A stretch of 64,000 bases of DNA. It comes from Bacillus cereus (lineage in GTDB: Bacteria; Bacillota; Bacilli; Bacillales; Bacillaceae_G). The DNA is taken from contig NZ_NUOT01000069.1 of the NCBI RefSeq assembly GCF_002584535.1, positions 30,201 to 94,200 on the forward strand. Direction: 5' to 3'. How positions within the stretch are numbered: position 1 is the stretch's first letter; every line of letters starts with the position of its first letter. The position numbers and the translations under genes were made by a program. Positions 26,707-36,739 of this stretch are shown here, piece after piece. The notes beneath the pieces are model-generated. The model searched no databases and was not told the DNA's origin. It saw only the letters and a program-made list of their open reading frames with translations.

Positions 26707-27255
26707 CTAAAATTTTAAATTTACATTATTTTTATATTCATCTCTTAATATACTAAATCGATATCTATCAATAAACATTCCATTTCGTACTCTATCTCTC
26801 CTCATAATTCCTTCACAAACAAATCCAGCATTTTCATAACTTTTTATTGCTTTTATGTTATCTACGTCTACACGTAGCCACACTTTCTCCAGACCAAATT
26901 CATAAAATCCAATTTGTAACATGCTGTATAACGCTGCGATACCATATCCGCACCCCCAATATTCTTTATTTCCAATTGCAATTCCTAATTCAGCATTTTT
27001 ATTCGTTTTATCAAAGTTTTTTAGATCGACCCAACCGATATGCACACCATCCTCAGAAACGATAGCTCGTTGTTCATACCCATTTTCCCGGTTCATACAC
27101 ATTTCAATCCACCTTTTTGTCTCATCACGTGTAAATGGTGGGTATTGATCTGGTACCACTAAGTGCTTTGTTACTTTTGTATCCAATGACCATTGATATC
27201 GATCTTCTACGTCGTCTAATGTAAGTTCTCTTAACACAATAATTGGTACACTCAT
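26707..27255 (-). CDS. GNAT acetyltransferase, RimJ/RimL type
   Basis: The 182-residue protein has the RimJ/RimL order: N-terminal VLRELTLDDVEDRYQW, acetyl-CoA site ELGIAIGNKEYWGCGYGIAAL and C-terminal NIKAIKSYENAGFVCEGI. Such enzymes acetylate protein N-termini or small amines; acceptor unknown. It is 15 bases from the nucleotidyltransferase gene upstream and probably in one unit with it. Confidence 0.85.
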   Translation of the reverse strand: MSVPIIVLRELTLDDVEDRYQWSLDTKVTKHLVVPDQYPPFTRDETKRWIEMCMNRENGYEQRAIVSEDGVHIGWVDLKNFDKTNKNAELGIAIGNKEYWGCGYGIAALYSMLQIGFYEFGLEKVWLRVDVDNIKAIKSYENAGFVCEGIMRRDRVRNGMFIDRYRFSILRDEYKNNVNLKF

Positions 27256-27270
27256 TTTTTCATCTCCCTT

Positions 27271-27972
27271 TTATTTCCCTATGGAAAAACCTTCAAACAA
27301 CCTGCCACCATAGTTTTCTAAAGTTTTCTCGACAAAAATAATCAGTCTCTTTTTCTCTCCAGTTTTATAAAAATGATCAAAAGCTGCAACAAACTCTTCT
27401 GCAAATAATTCATCGTATTTTCTTAACACTCTAATAAACCATTTTGAATTTCCAACCCATTGCCCATTTACTCTAAGTACAAATTCATGAACCAACTCAG
27501 CCAAAAGATTAGCAATAAACAGTTCTTCTTCCCTCCTTGTCGCACCAATAAAATCATCTAATACATCCGTAATAAAGTAACGTTTCTGTCTAGTCAATTC
27601 TTCTGTCCACTTTTCAGGACCTTTATCTAATAATTGCCGTGCTTCCTGTTTTAAACTAGTTATAATTTCTTCCTTCCCCTTTAAAATAATCCCTTCCGAA
27701 ACTAATTGTGGTAAACTAGGTCTCCCGCACTTGCAGTCACTTTTAAAATATTCTTTATATGTTTTAAAATTATGTACAAACACTTCAACAGGCCAACCAT
27801 TGCTAAAAAAAGATTCACGATAACAATGAGATAGACTATCATCCCATATTACAATATCAAGGTCAGATGTTTTTGTCGCTTCTCCTCTTGCAACACTTCC
27901 TCCTAATAAAGCGGCATTACAATGTGGAAATTGCAATTCAATAAATTTGTGTGCAGCGTCAATTGCTTTCAT
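27271..27972 (-). CDS. Nucleotidyltransferase-domain protein
   Basis: The Pol-beta type motif G-G-S-(x)n-D-x-D is clear: LLGGSVARGEATKTSDLDIVIW near residue 22. The C-terminal helical half (EELTRQKRYFITDVLDDFIGA) is like that of MNT and aminoglycoside adenylyltransferase relatives. It might adenylylate a small molecule or protein. No HEPN partner is next to it, so an MNT/HEPN toxin pair is not supported. It lies just downstream of a decayed alkylation-repair gene. Confidence 0.75.
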   Translation of the reverse strand: MKAIDAAHKFIELQFPHCNAALLGGSVARGEATKTSDLDIVIWDDSLSHCYRESFFSNGWPVEVFVHNFKTYKEYFKSDCKCGRPSLPQLVSEGIILKGKEEIITSLKQEARQLLDKGPEKWTEELTRQKRYFITDVLDDFIGATRREEELFIANLLAELVHEFVLRVNGQWVGNSKWFIRVLRKYDELFAEEFVAAFDHFYKTGEKKRLIIFVEKTLENYGGRLFEGFSIGK

Positions 27973-27987
27973 GCCGTTCTCCTTCTT

Positions 27988-28426
27988 TCATTTACTTTTT
28001 TTATTTCGTTCTCTATCTCGGGCTTTTTTCATATACGCTTCTGCCTCAGATGTCTTACATGAAGTGACACCATGATCAACATCAGCTTTTCCAATTTCGC
28101 GTACAATTGTGATTGCTTTTTGCTCAAAGTCATCATTTCGAATTCCAATCGTAATAAGTGCACTATGTATCGCTTCCTTTTTCCATTTTTTTCGTATGTA
28201 TATGCATCTGAACCTCTTTTAAAAATGGAAGAAAAAATTCATCTTCTAACACTTTATCCTTTATAGCAATATTAGCGAGTAATGACCAACCTGCTCTCGC
28301 AATCCATTCATCCTGATAGATTGTCCATTCCTTCAATTTGCCTATTGCAATCGAAGACAACGATACAGATGACATAAGTACATCCATTAAACAATAATTA
28401 TCAACCTCTTGTTCATAATTTTCTTT
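27988..28426 (-). pseudogene. DNA alkylation repair enzyme (AlkD-like) pseudogene
   Basis: Two frames together give a HEAT-repeat style protein: VDNYCLMDVLMSSVSLSSIA with KLKEWTIYQDEWIARAGWSL in one, then, after an A7 tract near 28187, EAIHSALITIGIRNDDFEQK and GKADVDHGVTSCKTSEAEAY in the next. The pattern matches the C-terminal half of AlkC/AlkD-like DNA glycosylases. The first frame stops just after the A7 tract, so a one-base slip broke it. About 80 N-terminal residues are also missing, cut by a TAA near 28428. It is therefore doubly disabled. Confidence 0.65.
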
Positions 28427-28489
28427 ACTTTATACATGTACTTACGATATATTCGACACTATTTCTTATTTTCCTAGTTTTTTCTTCAA

Positions 28490-28506
28490 ATACGGTATGT
28501 GAAATT
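28490..28506. repeat. 17-base direct repeat, copy 1
   Basis: ATACGGTATGTGAAATT recurs exactly at 29936-29952. The copies flank the polysaccharide deacetylase gene and its spacers. No further function is visible. Confidence 0.6.
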
Positions 28507-28877
28507 TATAATATTTAAAAACAGAATCCTGTTATATACCCCCTTGTTATCCTGACCACTCAAGCTTTTACCGGCCGTTTTTAATAAAAAAGATGTACGA
28601 AATAAACACCTTATCTCACTAAAGAATGGTTCATCAATTTTCAATATAGGTTTTATAATAGAATATAAATTCTTTAAATATGTAAATTTTTGTTTTTTAC
28701 CACTTCTTTTTTTATTTTTAAAAACCTGCTAAACAAGAGTAATCCCGTCAGTAAAACAACAATATCTTGCATACTTTTCCACAAATTTTTTTGTACTTGT
28801 AAAAATCTTTTTTTGCATTTCTCTATCTAAAATTGCTAATATAGTAGAGTAGAACTATTATAGAGAGAAGGAAAATT

Positions 28878-29705
28878 ATGCACAATAGAATTCGAATGAC
28901 AACTTTAGTAAAGAGAGCATTGTTGATTTGCGTCGGGGTATTATTTTTGTACGAAGCAGTTTATGGATCAACTCATATTGCTTTAGCAAGTACGGAAGAT
29001 GAAACGAAGTCTGTTCAACTTGTAAGTGAAATTCAAACTGCTCTTGCCCCCAAAGAAGCTCCAAAGCAATATAACGGGCAAGTCAGAAAAGTTGCTTACT
29101 TAACATTTGACGATGGGCCTGGAAAATATACTGCTGAGCTGTTAGACATGTTAAAAAAAGAAGATGCAAAAGCTACATTTTTCCTAATTGGAGCAAATGT
29201 TAAAGCATTCCCTGATCTTGTAAAACGCGAAGTTGCAGAAGGACATTATGTTGGTATGCATAGTATGACACATAACTACAAAAAGCTTTATACAGAAGGT
29301 CATTATGTAGATGAAATGAAAGAAGACCAAGGCTTAATCGCTGGGGTTATTGGAAAATCACCAATATTAACTCGCCCGTCTTACGGATCAATGCCAGGAT
29401 TAAACGAAGCCCTTCGTAACAAGGTTGTAGAAAACGGCTTGAAAGTTTGGGACTGGACAATTGACTCTTTAGACTGGAAATATAATAAGATGCCAGTCGA
29501 TGCTGCCTCAGCACAAATTGCGCAAAATGTTCTTGCTGGTGCAACAGACCCAACAGAAGTTGTACTTATGCATGATATTCACCCACAATCAGTAAAAGCA
29601 GTACCTGCCATCATTAAAGGTCTGAAGGAAAAAGGTTATGAACTGGAAAGCTATCATGAGGATGAACACTTCCCATTAAATTTCTGGCATGACAAACGTA
29701 TTTAA
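28878..29705 (+). CDS. Polysaccharide deacetylase (peptidoglycan GlcNAc deacetylase type)
   Basis: The 275-residue protein has an N-terminal membrane anchor or signal (residues 11-33) and a NodB domain with all five motifs: TFDDGP, HSMTH (metal His), RPSYG (usually RPPYG), WDWTIDSLDW and VVLMHD. It is exported and likely removes acetyl groups from peptidoglycan GlcNAc or MurNAc, giving lysozyme resistance. The Pro-to-Ser change in motif 3 is the only oddity. AGAGAAGG precedes the ATG; a terminator follows. Confidence 0.88.
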   Translation: MHNRIRMTTLVKRALLICVGVLFLYEAVYGSTHIALASTEDETKSVQLVSEIQTALAPKEAPKQYNGQVRKVAYLTFDDGPGKYTAELLDMLKKEDAKATFFLIGANVKAFPDLVKREVAEGHYVGMHSMTHNYKKLYTEGHYVDEMKEDQGLIAGVIGKSPILTRPSYGSMPGLNEALRNKVVENGLKVWDWTIDSLDWKYNKMPVDAASAQIAQNVLAGATDPTEVVLMHDIHPQSVKAVPAIIKGLKEKGYELESYHEDEHFPLNFWHDKRI

Positions 29706-29709
29706 TTTA

Positions 29710-29750
29710 AAAAGACTTGATTTTCTCCTTAGAAAAATCAAGTCTTTTTT
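29710..29750 (+). terminator. Terminator of deacetylase gene
   Basis: Stem AAAGACTTGATTTT with AAAATCAAGTCTTT and a T6 tail. Confidence 0.85.
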
Positions 29751-29840
29751 GTTTCTAAAGACTTTTTTCGTATACGCGAAGTTGATTATCATTCATGATT
29801 TCGATGTATGCTTGTAATGAGTACTTCTTGTTGAAAAGAT

Positions 29841-29876
29841 GGGAGTATTACTGCCCATTAATACGGGGTAAAATTA
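29841..29876. repeat. Short dispersed repeat (B. cereus-type), copy A
   Basis: GGGAGTATTACTGCCCATTA and the following ATACGGGGTAAAATTA resemble 35830-35863 (AGGAGTGTTACTGCTCGTTA...). They look like copies of a small intergenic repeat. Confidence 0.5.
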
Positions 29877-29935
29877 TTTCGTTTCTGTAGTATGCAATAA
29901 TTATACACTTTTCATACATTCACTATACTCTATCC

Positions 29936-29952
29936 ATACGGTATGTGAAATT
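29936..29952. repeat. 17-base direct repeat, copy 2
   Basis: Exact copy of 28490-28506 (ATACGGTATGTGAAATT), located between the deacetylase and ltaS terminators. Confidence 0.6.
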
Positions 29953-29969
29953 ACCTTGAGTCTCCTAAA

Positions 29970-30013
29970 TAAAAAAGCCTCCTTACAAGGAATATTTATC
30001 CTTATAAGGAGGC
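29970..30013 (-). terminator. Terminator of ltaS
   Basis: GCCTCCTTA-AAGGA pairs with TCCTT-TAAGGAGGC; the minus-strand T run follows. Confidence 0.85.
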
Positions 30014-30037
30014 CGGCATTGATTTATTTTTTTACGT

Positions 30038-32011
30038 TTAACCTTCTTGCTCTTGCTTTGTTGTTTTTACCTGCGTTTTATTTTTATCACGATGATTATA
30101 ATTATATTTCGAACGATCTACAGGTGTAAATCCTTCTGGTGTGTAGAATCGGAGTAAATCACCATTTACAACTTCGTCAGAAAGCTTAAGTTTCTGTTGA
30201 ACCATTTTTTCATTTTGTTTGATTTCATTCGTTGCTTCTACTGATTTTCCAGTGGTTGTATCATAATACTTTCCATTAAGCGCAGTAACGGTCGGACTTA
30301 CATAGTTACCATTACGGAAAGGAACAACTTGTTGATGCTGTGTTGATAATAAATCTGTACCAAATTGGATATAATTCTTTGTATCTGTACCTAATAAGTG
30401 TAACAGTGTTGGGAGCACATCGATTTCTCCACCATATTGGTGTTGAACTCCGCCTTTCATTCCTGGAACATGAATGATTAAAGGTACACGTTGCAGTTGT
30501 GCATTTTCAAATGAATTAATTTCTTTACCCATAATTTGTGACATTGCTGCGTTATGATTATCTGAAATACCATAATGATCTCCATACATCACAATGATTG
30601 AATTGTCATATAAACCAGATTGCTTCAAGTAATCCATAAAGCCTTTTACAGATTCATCTAAATAATGTGCTGTTTGGAAATACGTATCTACAGATGTATC
30701 ACCTGTTTTTGCTGGTTCAATTGTCGCTTCTTCCTTATTAATCGGATAAGGGAAGTGGTTTGACAATGTAATAAATTTCGCATAGAACGGTTGTTTTAAT
30801 GTTTGTAACAATGGAATAGACTCATTAAAGAATGGCTTATCTTTTAGTCCATAGTTTACAACATCTTTTTCATTCATATCATAGTATGTTGCATCAAAGA
30901 ATTTATTAAATCCAAATGATTTATAAATATCATCGCGATTCCAGAATGTTTTATAATTACCATGGAATACTGCAGATGTATAGCCCTGCTGCCCTAAAAT
31001 AGCTGGTGCTGCTTGATACGTGTTATGAGCTTTGTTTGTAAATACAGATCCTTGTGGCAATCCAAATATTGAGTTTTCTAACATAAACTCCGCATCAGAT
31101 GTTTTACCTTGTCCTGTTTGATGGAAGAAGTTATCAAAATACAATGTATTTGCATCATGCGTAAATGAATTTAAAAATGGTGTAACTTCTTGTCCGTTCA
31201 ACTTGTAATTAATTAAAAAGTTTTGGAACGACTCTAAATGAATATAGATAACATTCATACCTTTCCCCTTACCAAAATACTCTGGATTAGGGCTTGCATA
31301 GTTCGATGCAATATAATTTCTTACACCTGTCATACTATCTCCATCTGCTAAAGCTCGTTCTGTTGATGCTTTCATGCTTTGAATCCCATCATAAATCGTA
31401 TAATTATATGCACCTAAATATTTTACAATGTAGTTTCTGTCAAATGTTCTTGTCAGTAATTCCGGACGATCAGATTCTGCTAAACCTAAGTTGATGCTAA
31501 ACAACAAAATCCCTGTAATAAATACAAGTGACAATTTATGTTTTGCAACACGAATTGGTTTTGGATTTGCAAATTTTGTTATGACTAACACAAGTAGAAT
31601 AATTGTATCTAAGAAATATAATGGGTCATATAGGTGTAATAACGCTAAAATACTACCACCTAAATCTCCAAAATTATTTGTTTGTGTTAATGTCGGGAAC
31701 GTAATAAAATCGCTGAAAAAGCGGTAATATACCACGTTTGAGTATAAAAGAATTGACAATAACAAATTAATAATAATTAACCAGATATAAGATCTTTTCC
31801 CTTTTGCAAATAATGCAAGTCCTAAAAATAGGACAGCTGAGCTTAACGGGTTGAAAAATAGCAAGAATTTTTGAATTGTGTTTGATATCCCTAGGTCAAA
31901 TTCCGTAACATATGCTGCATATGTTTTTAACCAGAATAAAACAACTGCAAAAATGAAAAATCCAAAATGGTTACTTAACACACGTTTGCTCTTTAACAAT
32001 AATTGTTTCAT
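30038..32011 (-). CDS. ltaS: Lipoteichoic acid synthase LtaS family
   Basis: The 657-residue protein has five N-terminal membrane helices (to about residue 175) and a large extracellular sulfatase-like domain. HLESFQ (metal Glu), FHQTGQGKTSDAEF with the catalytic threonine near residue 304, and MYGDHYGISD with the metal Asp-His pair match LtaS, which polymerises glycerol phosphate from phosphatidylglycerol. B. cereus-group genomes carry several LtaS paralogues; which one this is cannot be told. AGAGGTGGAG precedes the ATG. It is monocistronic. Confidence 0.9.
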   Translation of the reverse strand: MKQLLLKSKRVLSNHFGFFIFAVVLFWLKTYAAYVTEFDLGISNTIQKFLLFFNPLSSAVLFLGLALFAKGKRSYIWLIIINLLLSILLYSNVVYYRFFSDFITFPTLTQTNNFGDLGGSILALLHLYDPLYFLDTIILLVLVITKFANPKPIRVAKHKLSLVFITGILLFSINLGLAESDRPELLTRTFDRNYIVKYLGAYNYTIYDGIQSMKASTERALADGDSMTGVRNYIASNYASPNPEYFGKGKGMNVIYIHLESFQNFLINYKLNGQEVTPFLNSFTHDANTLYFDNFFHQTGQGKTSDAEFMLENSIFGLPQGSVFTNKAHNTYQAAPAILGQQGYTSAVFHGNYKTFWNRDDIYKSFGFNKFFDATYYDMNEKDVVNYGLKDKPFFNESIPLLQTLKQPFYAKFITLSNHFPYPINKEEATIEPAKTGDTSVDTYFQTAHYLDESVKGFMDYLKQSGLYDNSIIVMYGDHYGISDNHNAAMSQIMGKEINSFENAQLQRVPLIIHVPGMKGGVQHQYGGEIDVLPTLLHLLGTDTKNYIQFGTDLLSTQHQQVVPFRNGNYVSPTVTALNGKYYDTTTGKSVEATNEIKQNEKMVQQKLKLSDEVVNGDLLRFYTPEGFTPVDRSKYNYNHRDKNKTQVKTTKQEQEG

Positions 32012-32463
32012 CTCTCCACCTCTTTTTAACCATCCAAGGCTTATTTTTTTATAAGTCTATCTCTGTTTTTAATTTACGTCCCCAAACAACCCTCTCTTTT
32101 CTTTAACCTTATGAAGAATATTAGTAATTATAAGTTTAAGGTTGTATTTATTCAACTATTTCTTACGAAACATGTTGACCTAGATATATATTTAATGAAA
32201 TACATTTGTAACATTTTTTATGACTAAAATCTAAAGACCATCCGTTTAACAGGACTCACCTACTATAAACCTTTATACACTACTTCGCAAACATTCTTAT
32301 TTCCAAAATTACCAATTGGATTTGTTGTTACTAAATTATTCATGTATTAAGAGGTCTCGACTACTTTTTATTCCCTATAATTATTCATAGTTATAAGGAA
32401 ATAATATAATTTACATCCAATATTCCCCTTGTTGTTCTTTATAAAATGCTCATTAAAAAATAA

Positions 32464-32496
32464 AAACCCTCAATCTTATAATAAGATTGAGGGTTT
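32464..32496 (-). terminator. Terminator of ABC-F gene
   Basis: AAACCCTCAATCTTA and its complement form a near-perfect stem 12 bases after the stop. The 450 bases upstream, 32012-32460, hold no gene I can support, only the ltaS leader. Confidence 0.85.
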
Positions 32497-32507
32497 CATA
32501 CTGCAGA

Positions 32508-34148
<1,641 letters not shown>

Positions 34149-34268
34149 TTAATACTTTTATATATATATCTCACTAACTATAACATATTTAGCCATCTAA
34201 AGGTATATCTAATCATCTTTCTATTTCAGCAACCGCAATTTTCTATTCAAAACCAAAAATGAAATCAC

Positions 34269-35441
34269 TTAAAAGAAATCATAAATAAACGGCTTATGTA
34301 ATGGAATCAAATGTTCTAACTCTTTCACTTCTTCCTCAGTTCCTGAAACAGAGCCAATTTCGTATAACTCTAGCGGACGTTTATATCCGAATAACATTGC
34401 TGATAAATCATTTATATTTAAATGAATTCCTCCACTGTTCCATTTTTCTGTTTCTTCTTTACTAATAATTACTACTTCTTTACTTTGTAATTTAACCGTC
34501 ACATTATTCCATGGGGCAAATGAATCTGAAATATGCAAAATCACTTCGTTTTGTTGATTACTCCAAACAAATGAATATTGATTTAAAAACTGCTCCACGT
34601 CTACAATTCGAACCATAAAATAAGGAGTAATTTCAGCCTTAATTCGAGGCTCTTGCAGAGTATAAAGTAATGGCTCTGTTTCACTTAGTATCATCTTAAG
34701 TTCTCTTATCATAGAATCATGTTGGCAAATAAAATTCCAAAGTCCCCTTCTAGCTTCATTATTTAGCGGTACAAATTCTTCTACTGTCATTTTTGAATCA
34801 TTTATTTTGTACAGTATGTAACCAGTAGCTTCATTTTCTTCATTGTAATAGACTGCTGCCGCCTTGTCATGATAAACTGCTTGCCCCCACCAATCTGTAC
34901 TTCTAACTAGCATACCAGCGAATCGCCTCGCAAATTGCTCATATACTGCTTCTATTTCTTTTGGATGTGAATCTTTATTAAAACGTCTCACATTCCCTTT
35001 CACATGCTTTTGCATCACTAAATCACTCTTCGTCATTGAACATACGAAACGATTGGCAAATAGTTCCCATCCAAACTTTCTGTAAAATGAAACTGCGAAT
35101 GGATGTAACATTGATACACTAAATCCGTCTTGTTTCATTTTTTGCAGTACATGTTTCAATAGTTCTTTTACATATCCACTACGTCTATACTCTGGGTATG
35201 TTGCCACCCCTGCAATTCCACCCATTTTAAATACCTCATCACCAATATTTATTTCTAACGGAAGAAGATGCAGTTTTGCTGCGAGTTGATCTCCTTCTAA
35301 TATCCCAAACAATTGATGGTGCTTTTTCATTAATGTTAGACGCTTTTCAATCTGATCTTCTGGTACTTTATATTGGAAAGCATATTCGGATAATGTAATT
35401 GCTTCTCTATATTGTTGCCCTGCTAATTCAACTACTTTCAT
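34269..35441 (-). CDS. Eis-like GNAT acetyltransferase
   Basis: The 390-residue protein combines an N-terminal GNAT domain (GGIAGVATYPEYRRSGYVKEL, acetyl-CoA loop), a second GNAT-like domain and a C-terminal sterol-carrier-like part ending KPFIYDFF, with the free C-terminal carboxylate typical of the Eis family. Eis proteins acetylate aminoglycosides at several amines, or other polyamines. GGAGGAG precedes the ATG. It is followed downstream by the ABC-F gene with a 135-base gap. Confidence 0.8.
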   Translation of the reverse strand: MKVVELAGQQYREAITLSEYAFQYKVPEDQIEKRLTLMKKHHQLFGILEGDQLAAKLHLLPLEINIGDEVFKMGGIAGVATYPEYRRSGYVKELLKHVLQKMKQDGFSVSMLHPFAVSFYRKFGWELFANRFVCSMTKSDLVMQKHVKGNVRRFNKDSHPKEIEAVYEQFARRFAGMLVRSTDWWGQAVYHDKAAAVYYNEENEATGYILYKINDSKMTVEEFVPLNNEARRGLWNFICQHDSMIRELKMILSETEPLLYTLQEPRIKAEITPYFMVRIVDVEQFLNQYSFVWSNQQNEVILHISDSFAPWNNVTVKLQSKEVVIISKEETEKWNSGGIHLNINDLSAMLFGYKRPLELYEIGSVSGTEEEVKELEHLIPLHKPFIYDFF

Positions 35442-35580
35442 GACTTTTCTCCTCCTATTCCCTTAATACATTCGTACTCATGCGGATAAAATCCTATGCA
35501 AAAATGAGAAAGGGCGATGAAATATACATCGCCCTTTCTAAAATCGTTATATATATTGGTGTAACAAAAAACATCTTCCA

Positions 35581-35668
35581 CATAAAGTGAAACTTTAATC
35601 AGTGGGGTTTTCTTCATCCCCCACTGATTATTAGCCCTCACCAATTGGGCTTTTACGGGCAGTTTATC
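35581..35668. repeat. Intergenic repeat with hairpin, copy 1
   Basis: The block starts CATAAAGTGAAACTTTAATC and ends TTTTACGGGCAGTTTAT. It contains a strong inverted repeat, AATCAGTGGGG with CCCCCACTGATT. A second copy lies at 35923-36009. The minus-strand open frame over it (35438-35674) is an artefact of the repeat. Confidence 0.6.
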
Positions 35669-35686
35669 TCCCACCTAACTTCTTAA

Positions 35687-35807
35687 AGAAAAGCGGAAGC
35701 GGCTCGCACAGAATCGCAGGACGCCCAAACACCCGAACAGAGAGGCGCTTTTTGCCTCGTACAAGGGGGCGAAACGGCCGGAGATTCTAGCCGCTAGAGC
35801 TGGACAA
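35687..35807. repeat. GC-rich Bacillaceae intergenic repeat
   Basis: The block starts AGAAAAGCGGAAGCGGCTCG and ends GCTAGAGCTGGACAAT, with markedly higher GC than its surroundings. These ends match a dispersed Bacillaceae element whose usual form runs from AAAAGCGGAAG to CTGGAGCTGGACAA with a hairpin in the middle (here GAGGCGC-TTTTT-GCCTC). Confidence 0.55.
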
Positions 35808-35829
35808 TACTTTCGCTGAATTTTGAGGT

Positions 35830-35863
35830 AGGAGTGTTACTGCTCGTTAATATGAGATAAAGA
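35830..35863. repeat. Short dispersed repeat (B. cereus-type), copy B
   Basis: AGGAGTGTTACTGCTCGTTA plus ATATGAGATAAAGA, a diverged copy of 29841-29876. Confidence 0.45.
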
Positions 35864-35922
35864 TTTTCCATAAAACAAAAGGTTCTTTGTACTAATCACT
35901 TTCAGCACGTCCTTTGTATATC

Positions 35923-36009
35923 ATATAAAGTGAAACTTTAGTCAGTGGGATTTTTCCTCATCCCTACGGATTATTAGCTCCACCGATTAGACTTTTACGG
36001 GCAGTTCAT
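35923..36009. repeat. Intergenic repeat with hairpin, copy 2
   Basis: A diverged direct copy of 35581-35668: ATAAAGTGAAACTTTAGTCA at the start, GACTTTTACGGGCAGTTCAT at the end. The internal hairpin is less perfect here. The 36010-36150 stretch holds only the leader of the next gene. Confidence 0.6.
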
Positions 36010-36154
36010 GCAAGATAAAATATGCAAAGCAAATAGTGCCCTTGTTCGATCTTACAAATCGTTCGTTTAGATAATTTGAATACCCAGATGCATACATTAT
36101 CTAATTACTCCTCTATTCTTAACTAATAAATAAAGAAGGGAAGAATAAATAATT

Positions 36155-36691
36155 ATGAGTTCTTATTATGACAAATTAAATAGATTGAATGGAAATCGAG
36201 ATTCCCTTTCTCAAAGAACAAATGGCGACCTTAGAGGAGAGAGTTGTGAATCTACAAGGCCATCAGCATTTAGAGCAGTCAACATATCTTCACTTCAACA
36301 AATACCTGCTAATACTACTGTTAAAGTTTTATATCCTAACATTCAATTTGATTTGGCCAATGAATTCAATTCAGCTGCCTCCATGTTCATCCCTAACACA
36401 AGGGGTGTATACTCATTGATTGCCAGCCTTCTTTTTTCACCTAATAATTGTAATTCATCTTACAGAGGAAGAATAAACATTCAAGTAAATGGTCATGAAA
36501 TAGCTGCTGATAATGATTTCTTTGGAGCAAATATCCAAATTAAAAATATTATATCCGTTTCTACCATTGCTCAATTAAAATGCGAGGATATTGTTGAGGT
36601 ATTTTTTCTCTCTAACGTAGCTGGTACAATTAATATATTTAATAGCATTTCACGTTTTGAAGGAGCTAGATTTCCCTCTCCAGCAACCTAA
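36155..36691 (+). CDS. C1q/TNF-like jelly-roll protein
   Basis: The 178-residue product has a polar N-terminus (residues 1-35) and a beta-rich domain of about 140 residues: SAFRAVNISSLQQIPANTTV, GVYSLIASLLFSP, GRINIQVNGHEIAADNDFFG and ISVSTIAQLKCEDIVEVFFL. This resembles the C1q-like domains of exosporium proteins such as the BclA C-terminus, but no collagen-like GXX repeats are present. It may be a spore-surface protein. The AAGGGAAG site is about 12 bases from the ATG. Terminator follows. Confidence 0.6.
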   Translation: MSSYYDKLNRLNGNRDSLSQRTNGDLRGESCESTRPSAFRAVNISSLQQIPANTTVKVLYPNIQFDLANEFNSAASMFIPNTRGVYSLIASLLFSPNNCNSSYRGRINIQVNGHEIAADNDFFGANIQIKNIISVSTIAQLKCEDIVEVFFLSNVAGTINIFNSISRFEGARFPSPAT

Positions 36692-36695
36692 TCTA

Positions 36696-36736
36696 AAACG
36701 TCTATAACAAATGTTTCACTAATGTTATAGACGTTT
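36696..36736. terminator. Bidirectional terminator between C1q-like gene and aroA
   Basis: AAACGTCTATAACA and its perfect complement lie between the two convergent stops. Confidence 0.85.
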
Positions 36737-36739
36737 ATT

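Noticed and set aside
27271-28426. MNT/HEPN-type toxin-antitoxin pair
   Set aside because: The nucleotidyltransferase is 233 residues, longer than MNT antitoxins, and the neighbouring fragment is AlkD-like, not HEPN.
35438-35674. 78-codon minus-strand frame (MGDKLPVKAQLVRANNQWGM...)
   Set aside because: It lies over an intergenic repeat with a strong hairpin, and its sequence is set by the repeat; a second copy at 35923 has no matching frame.
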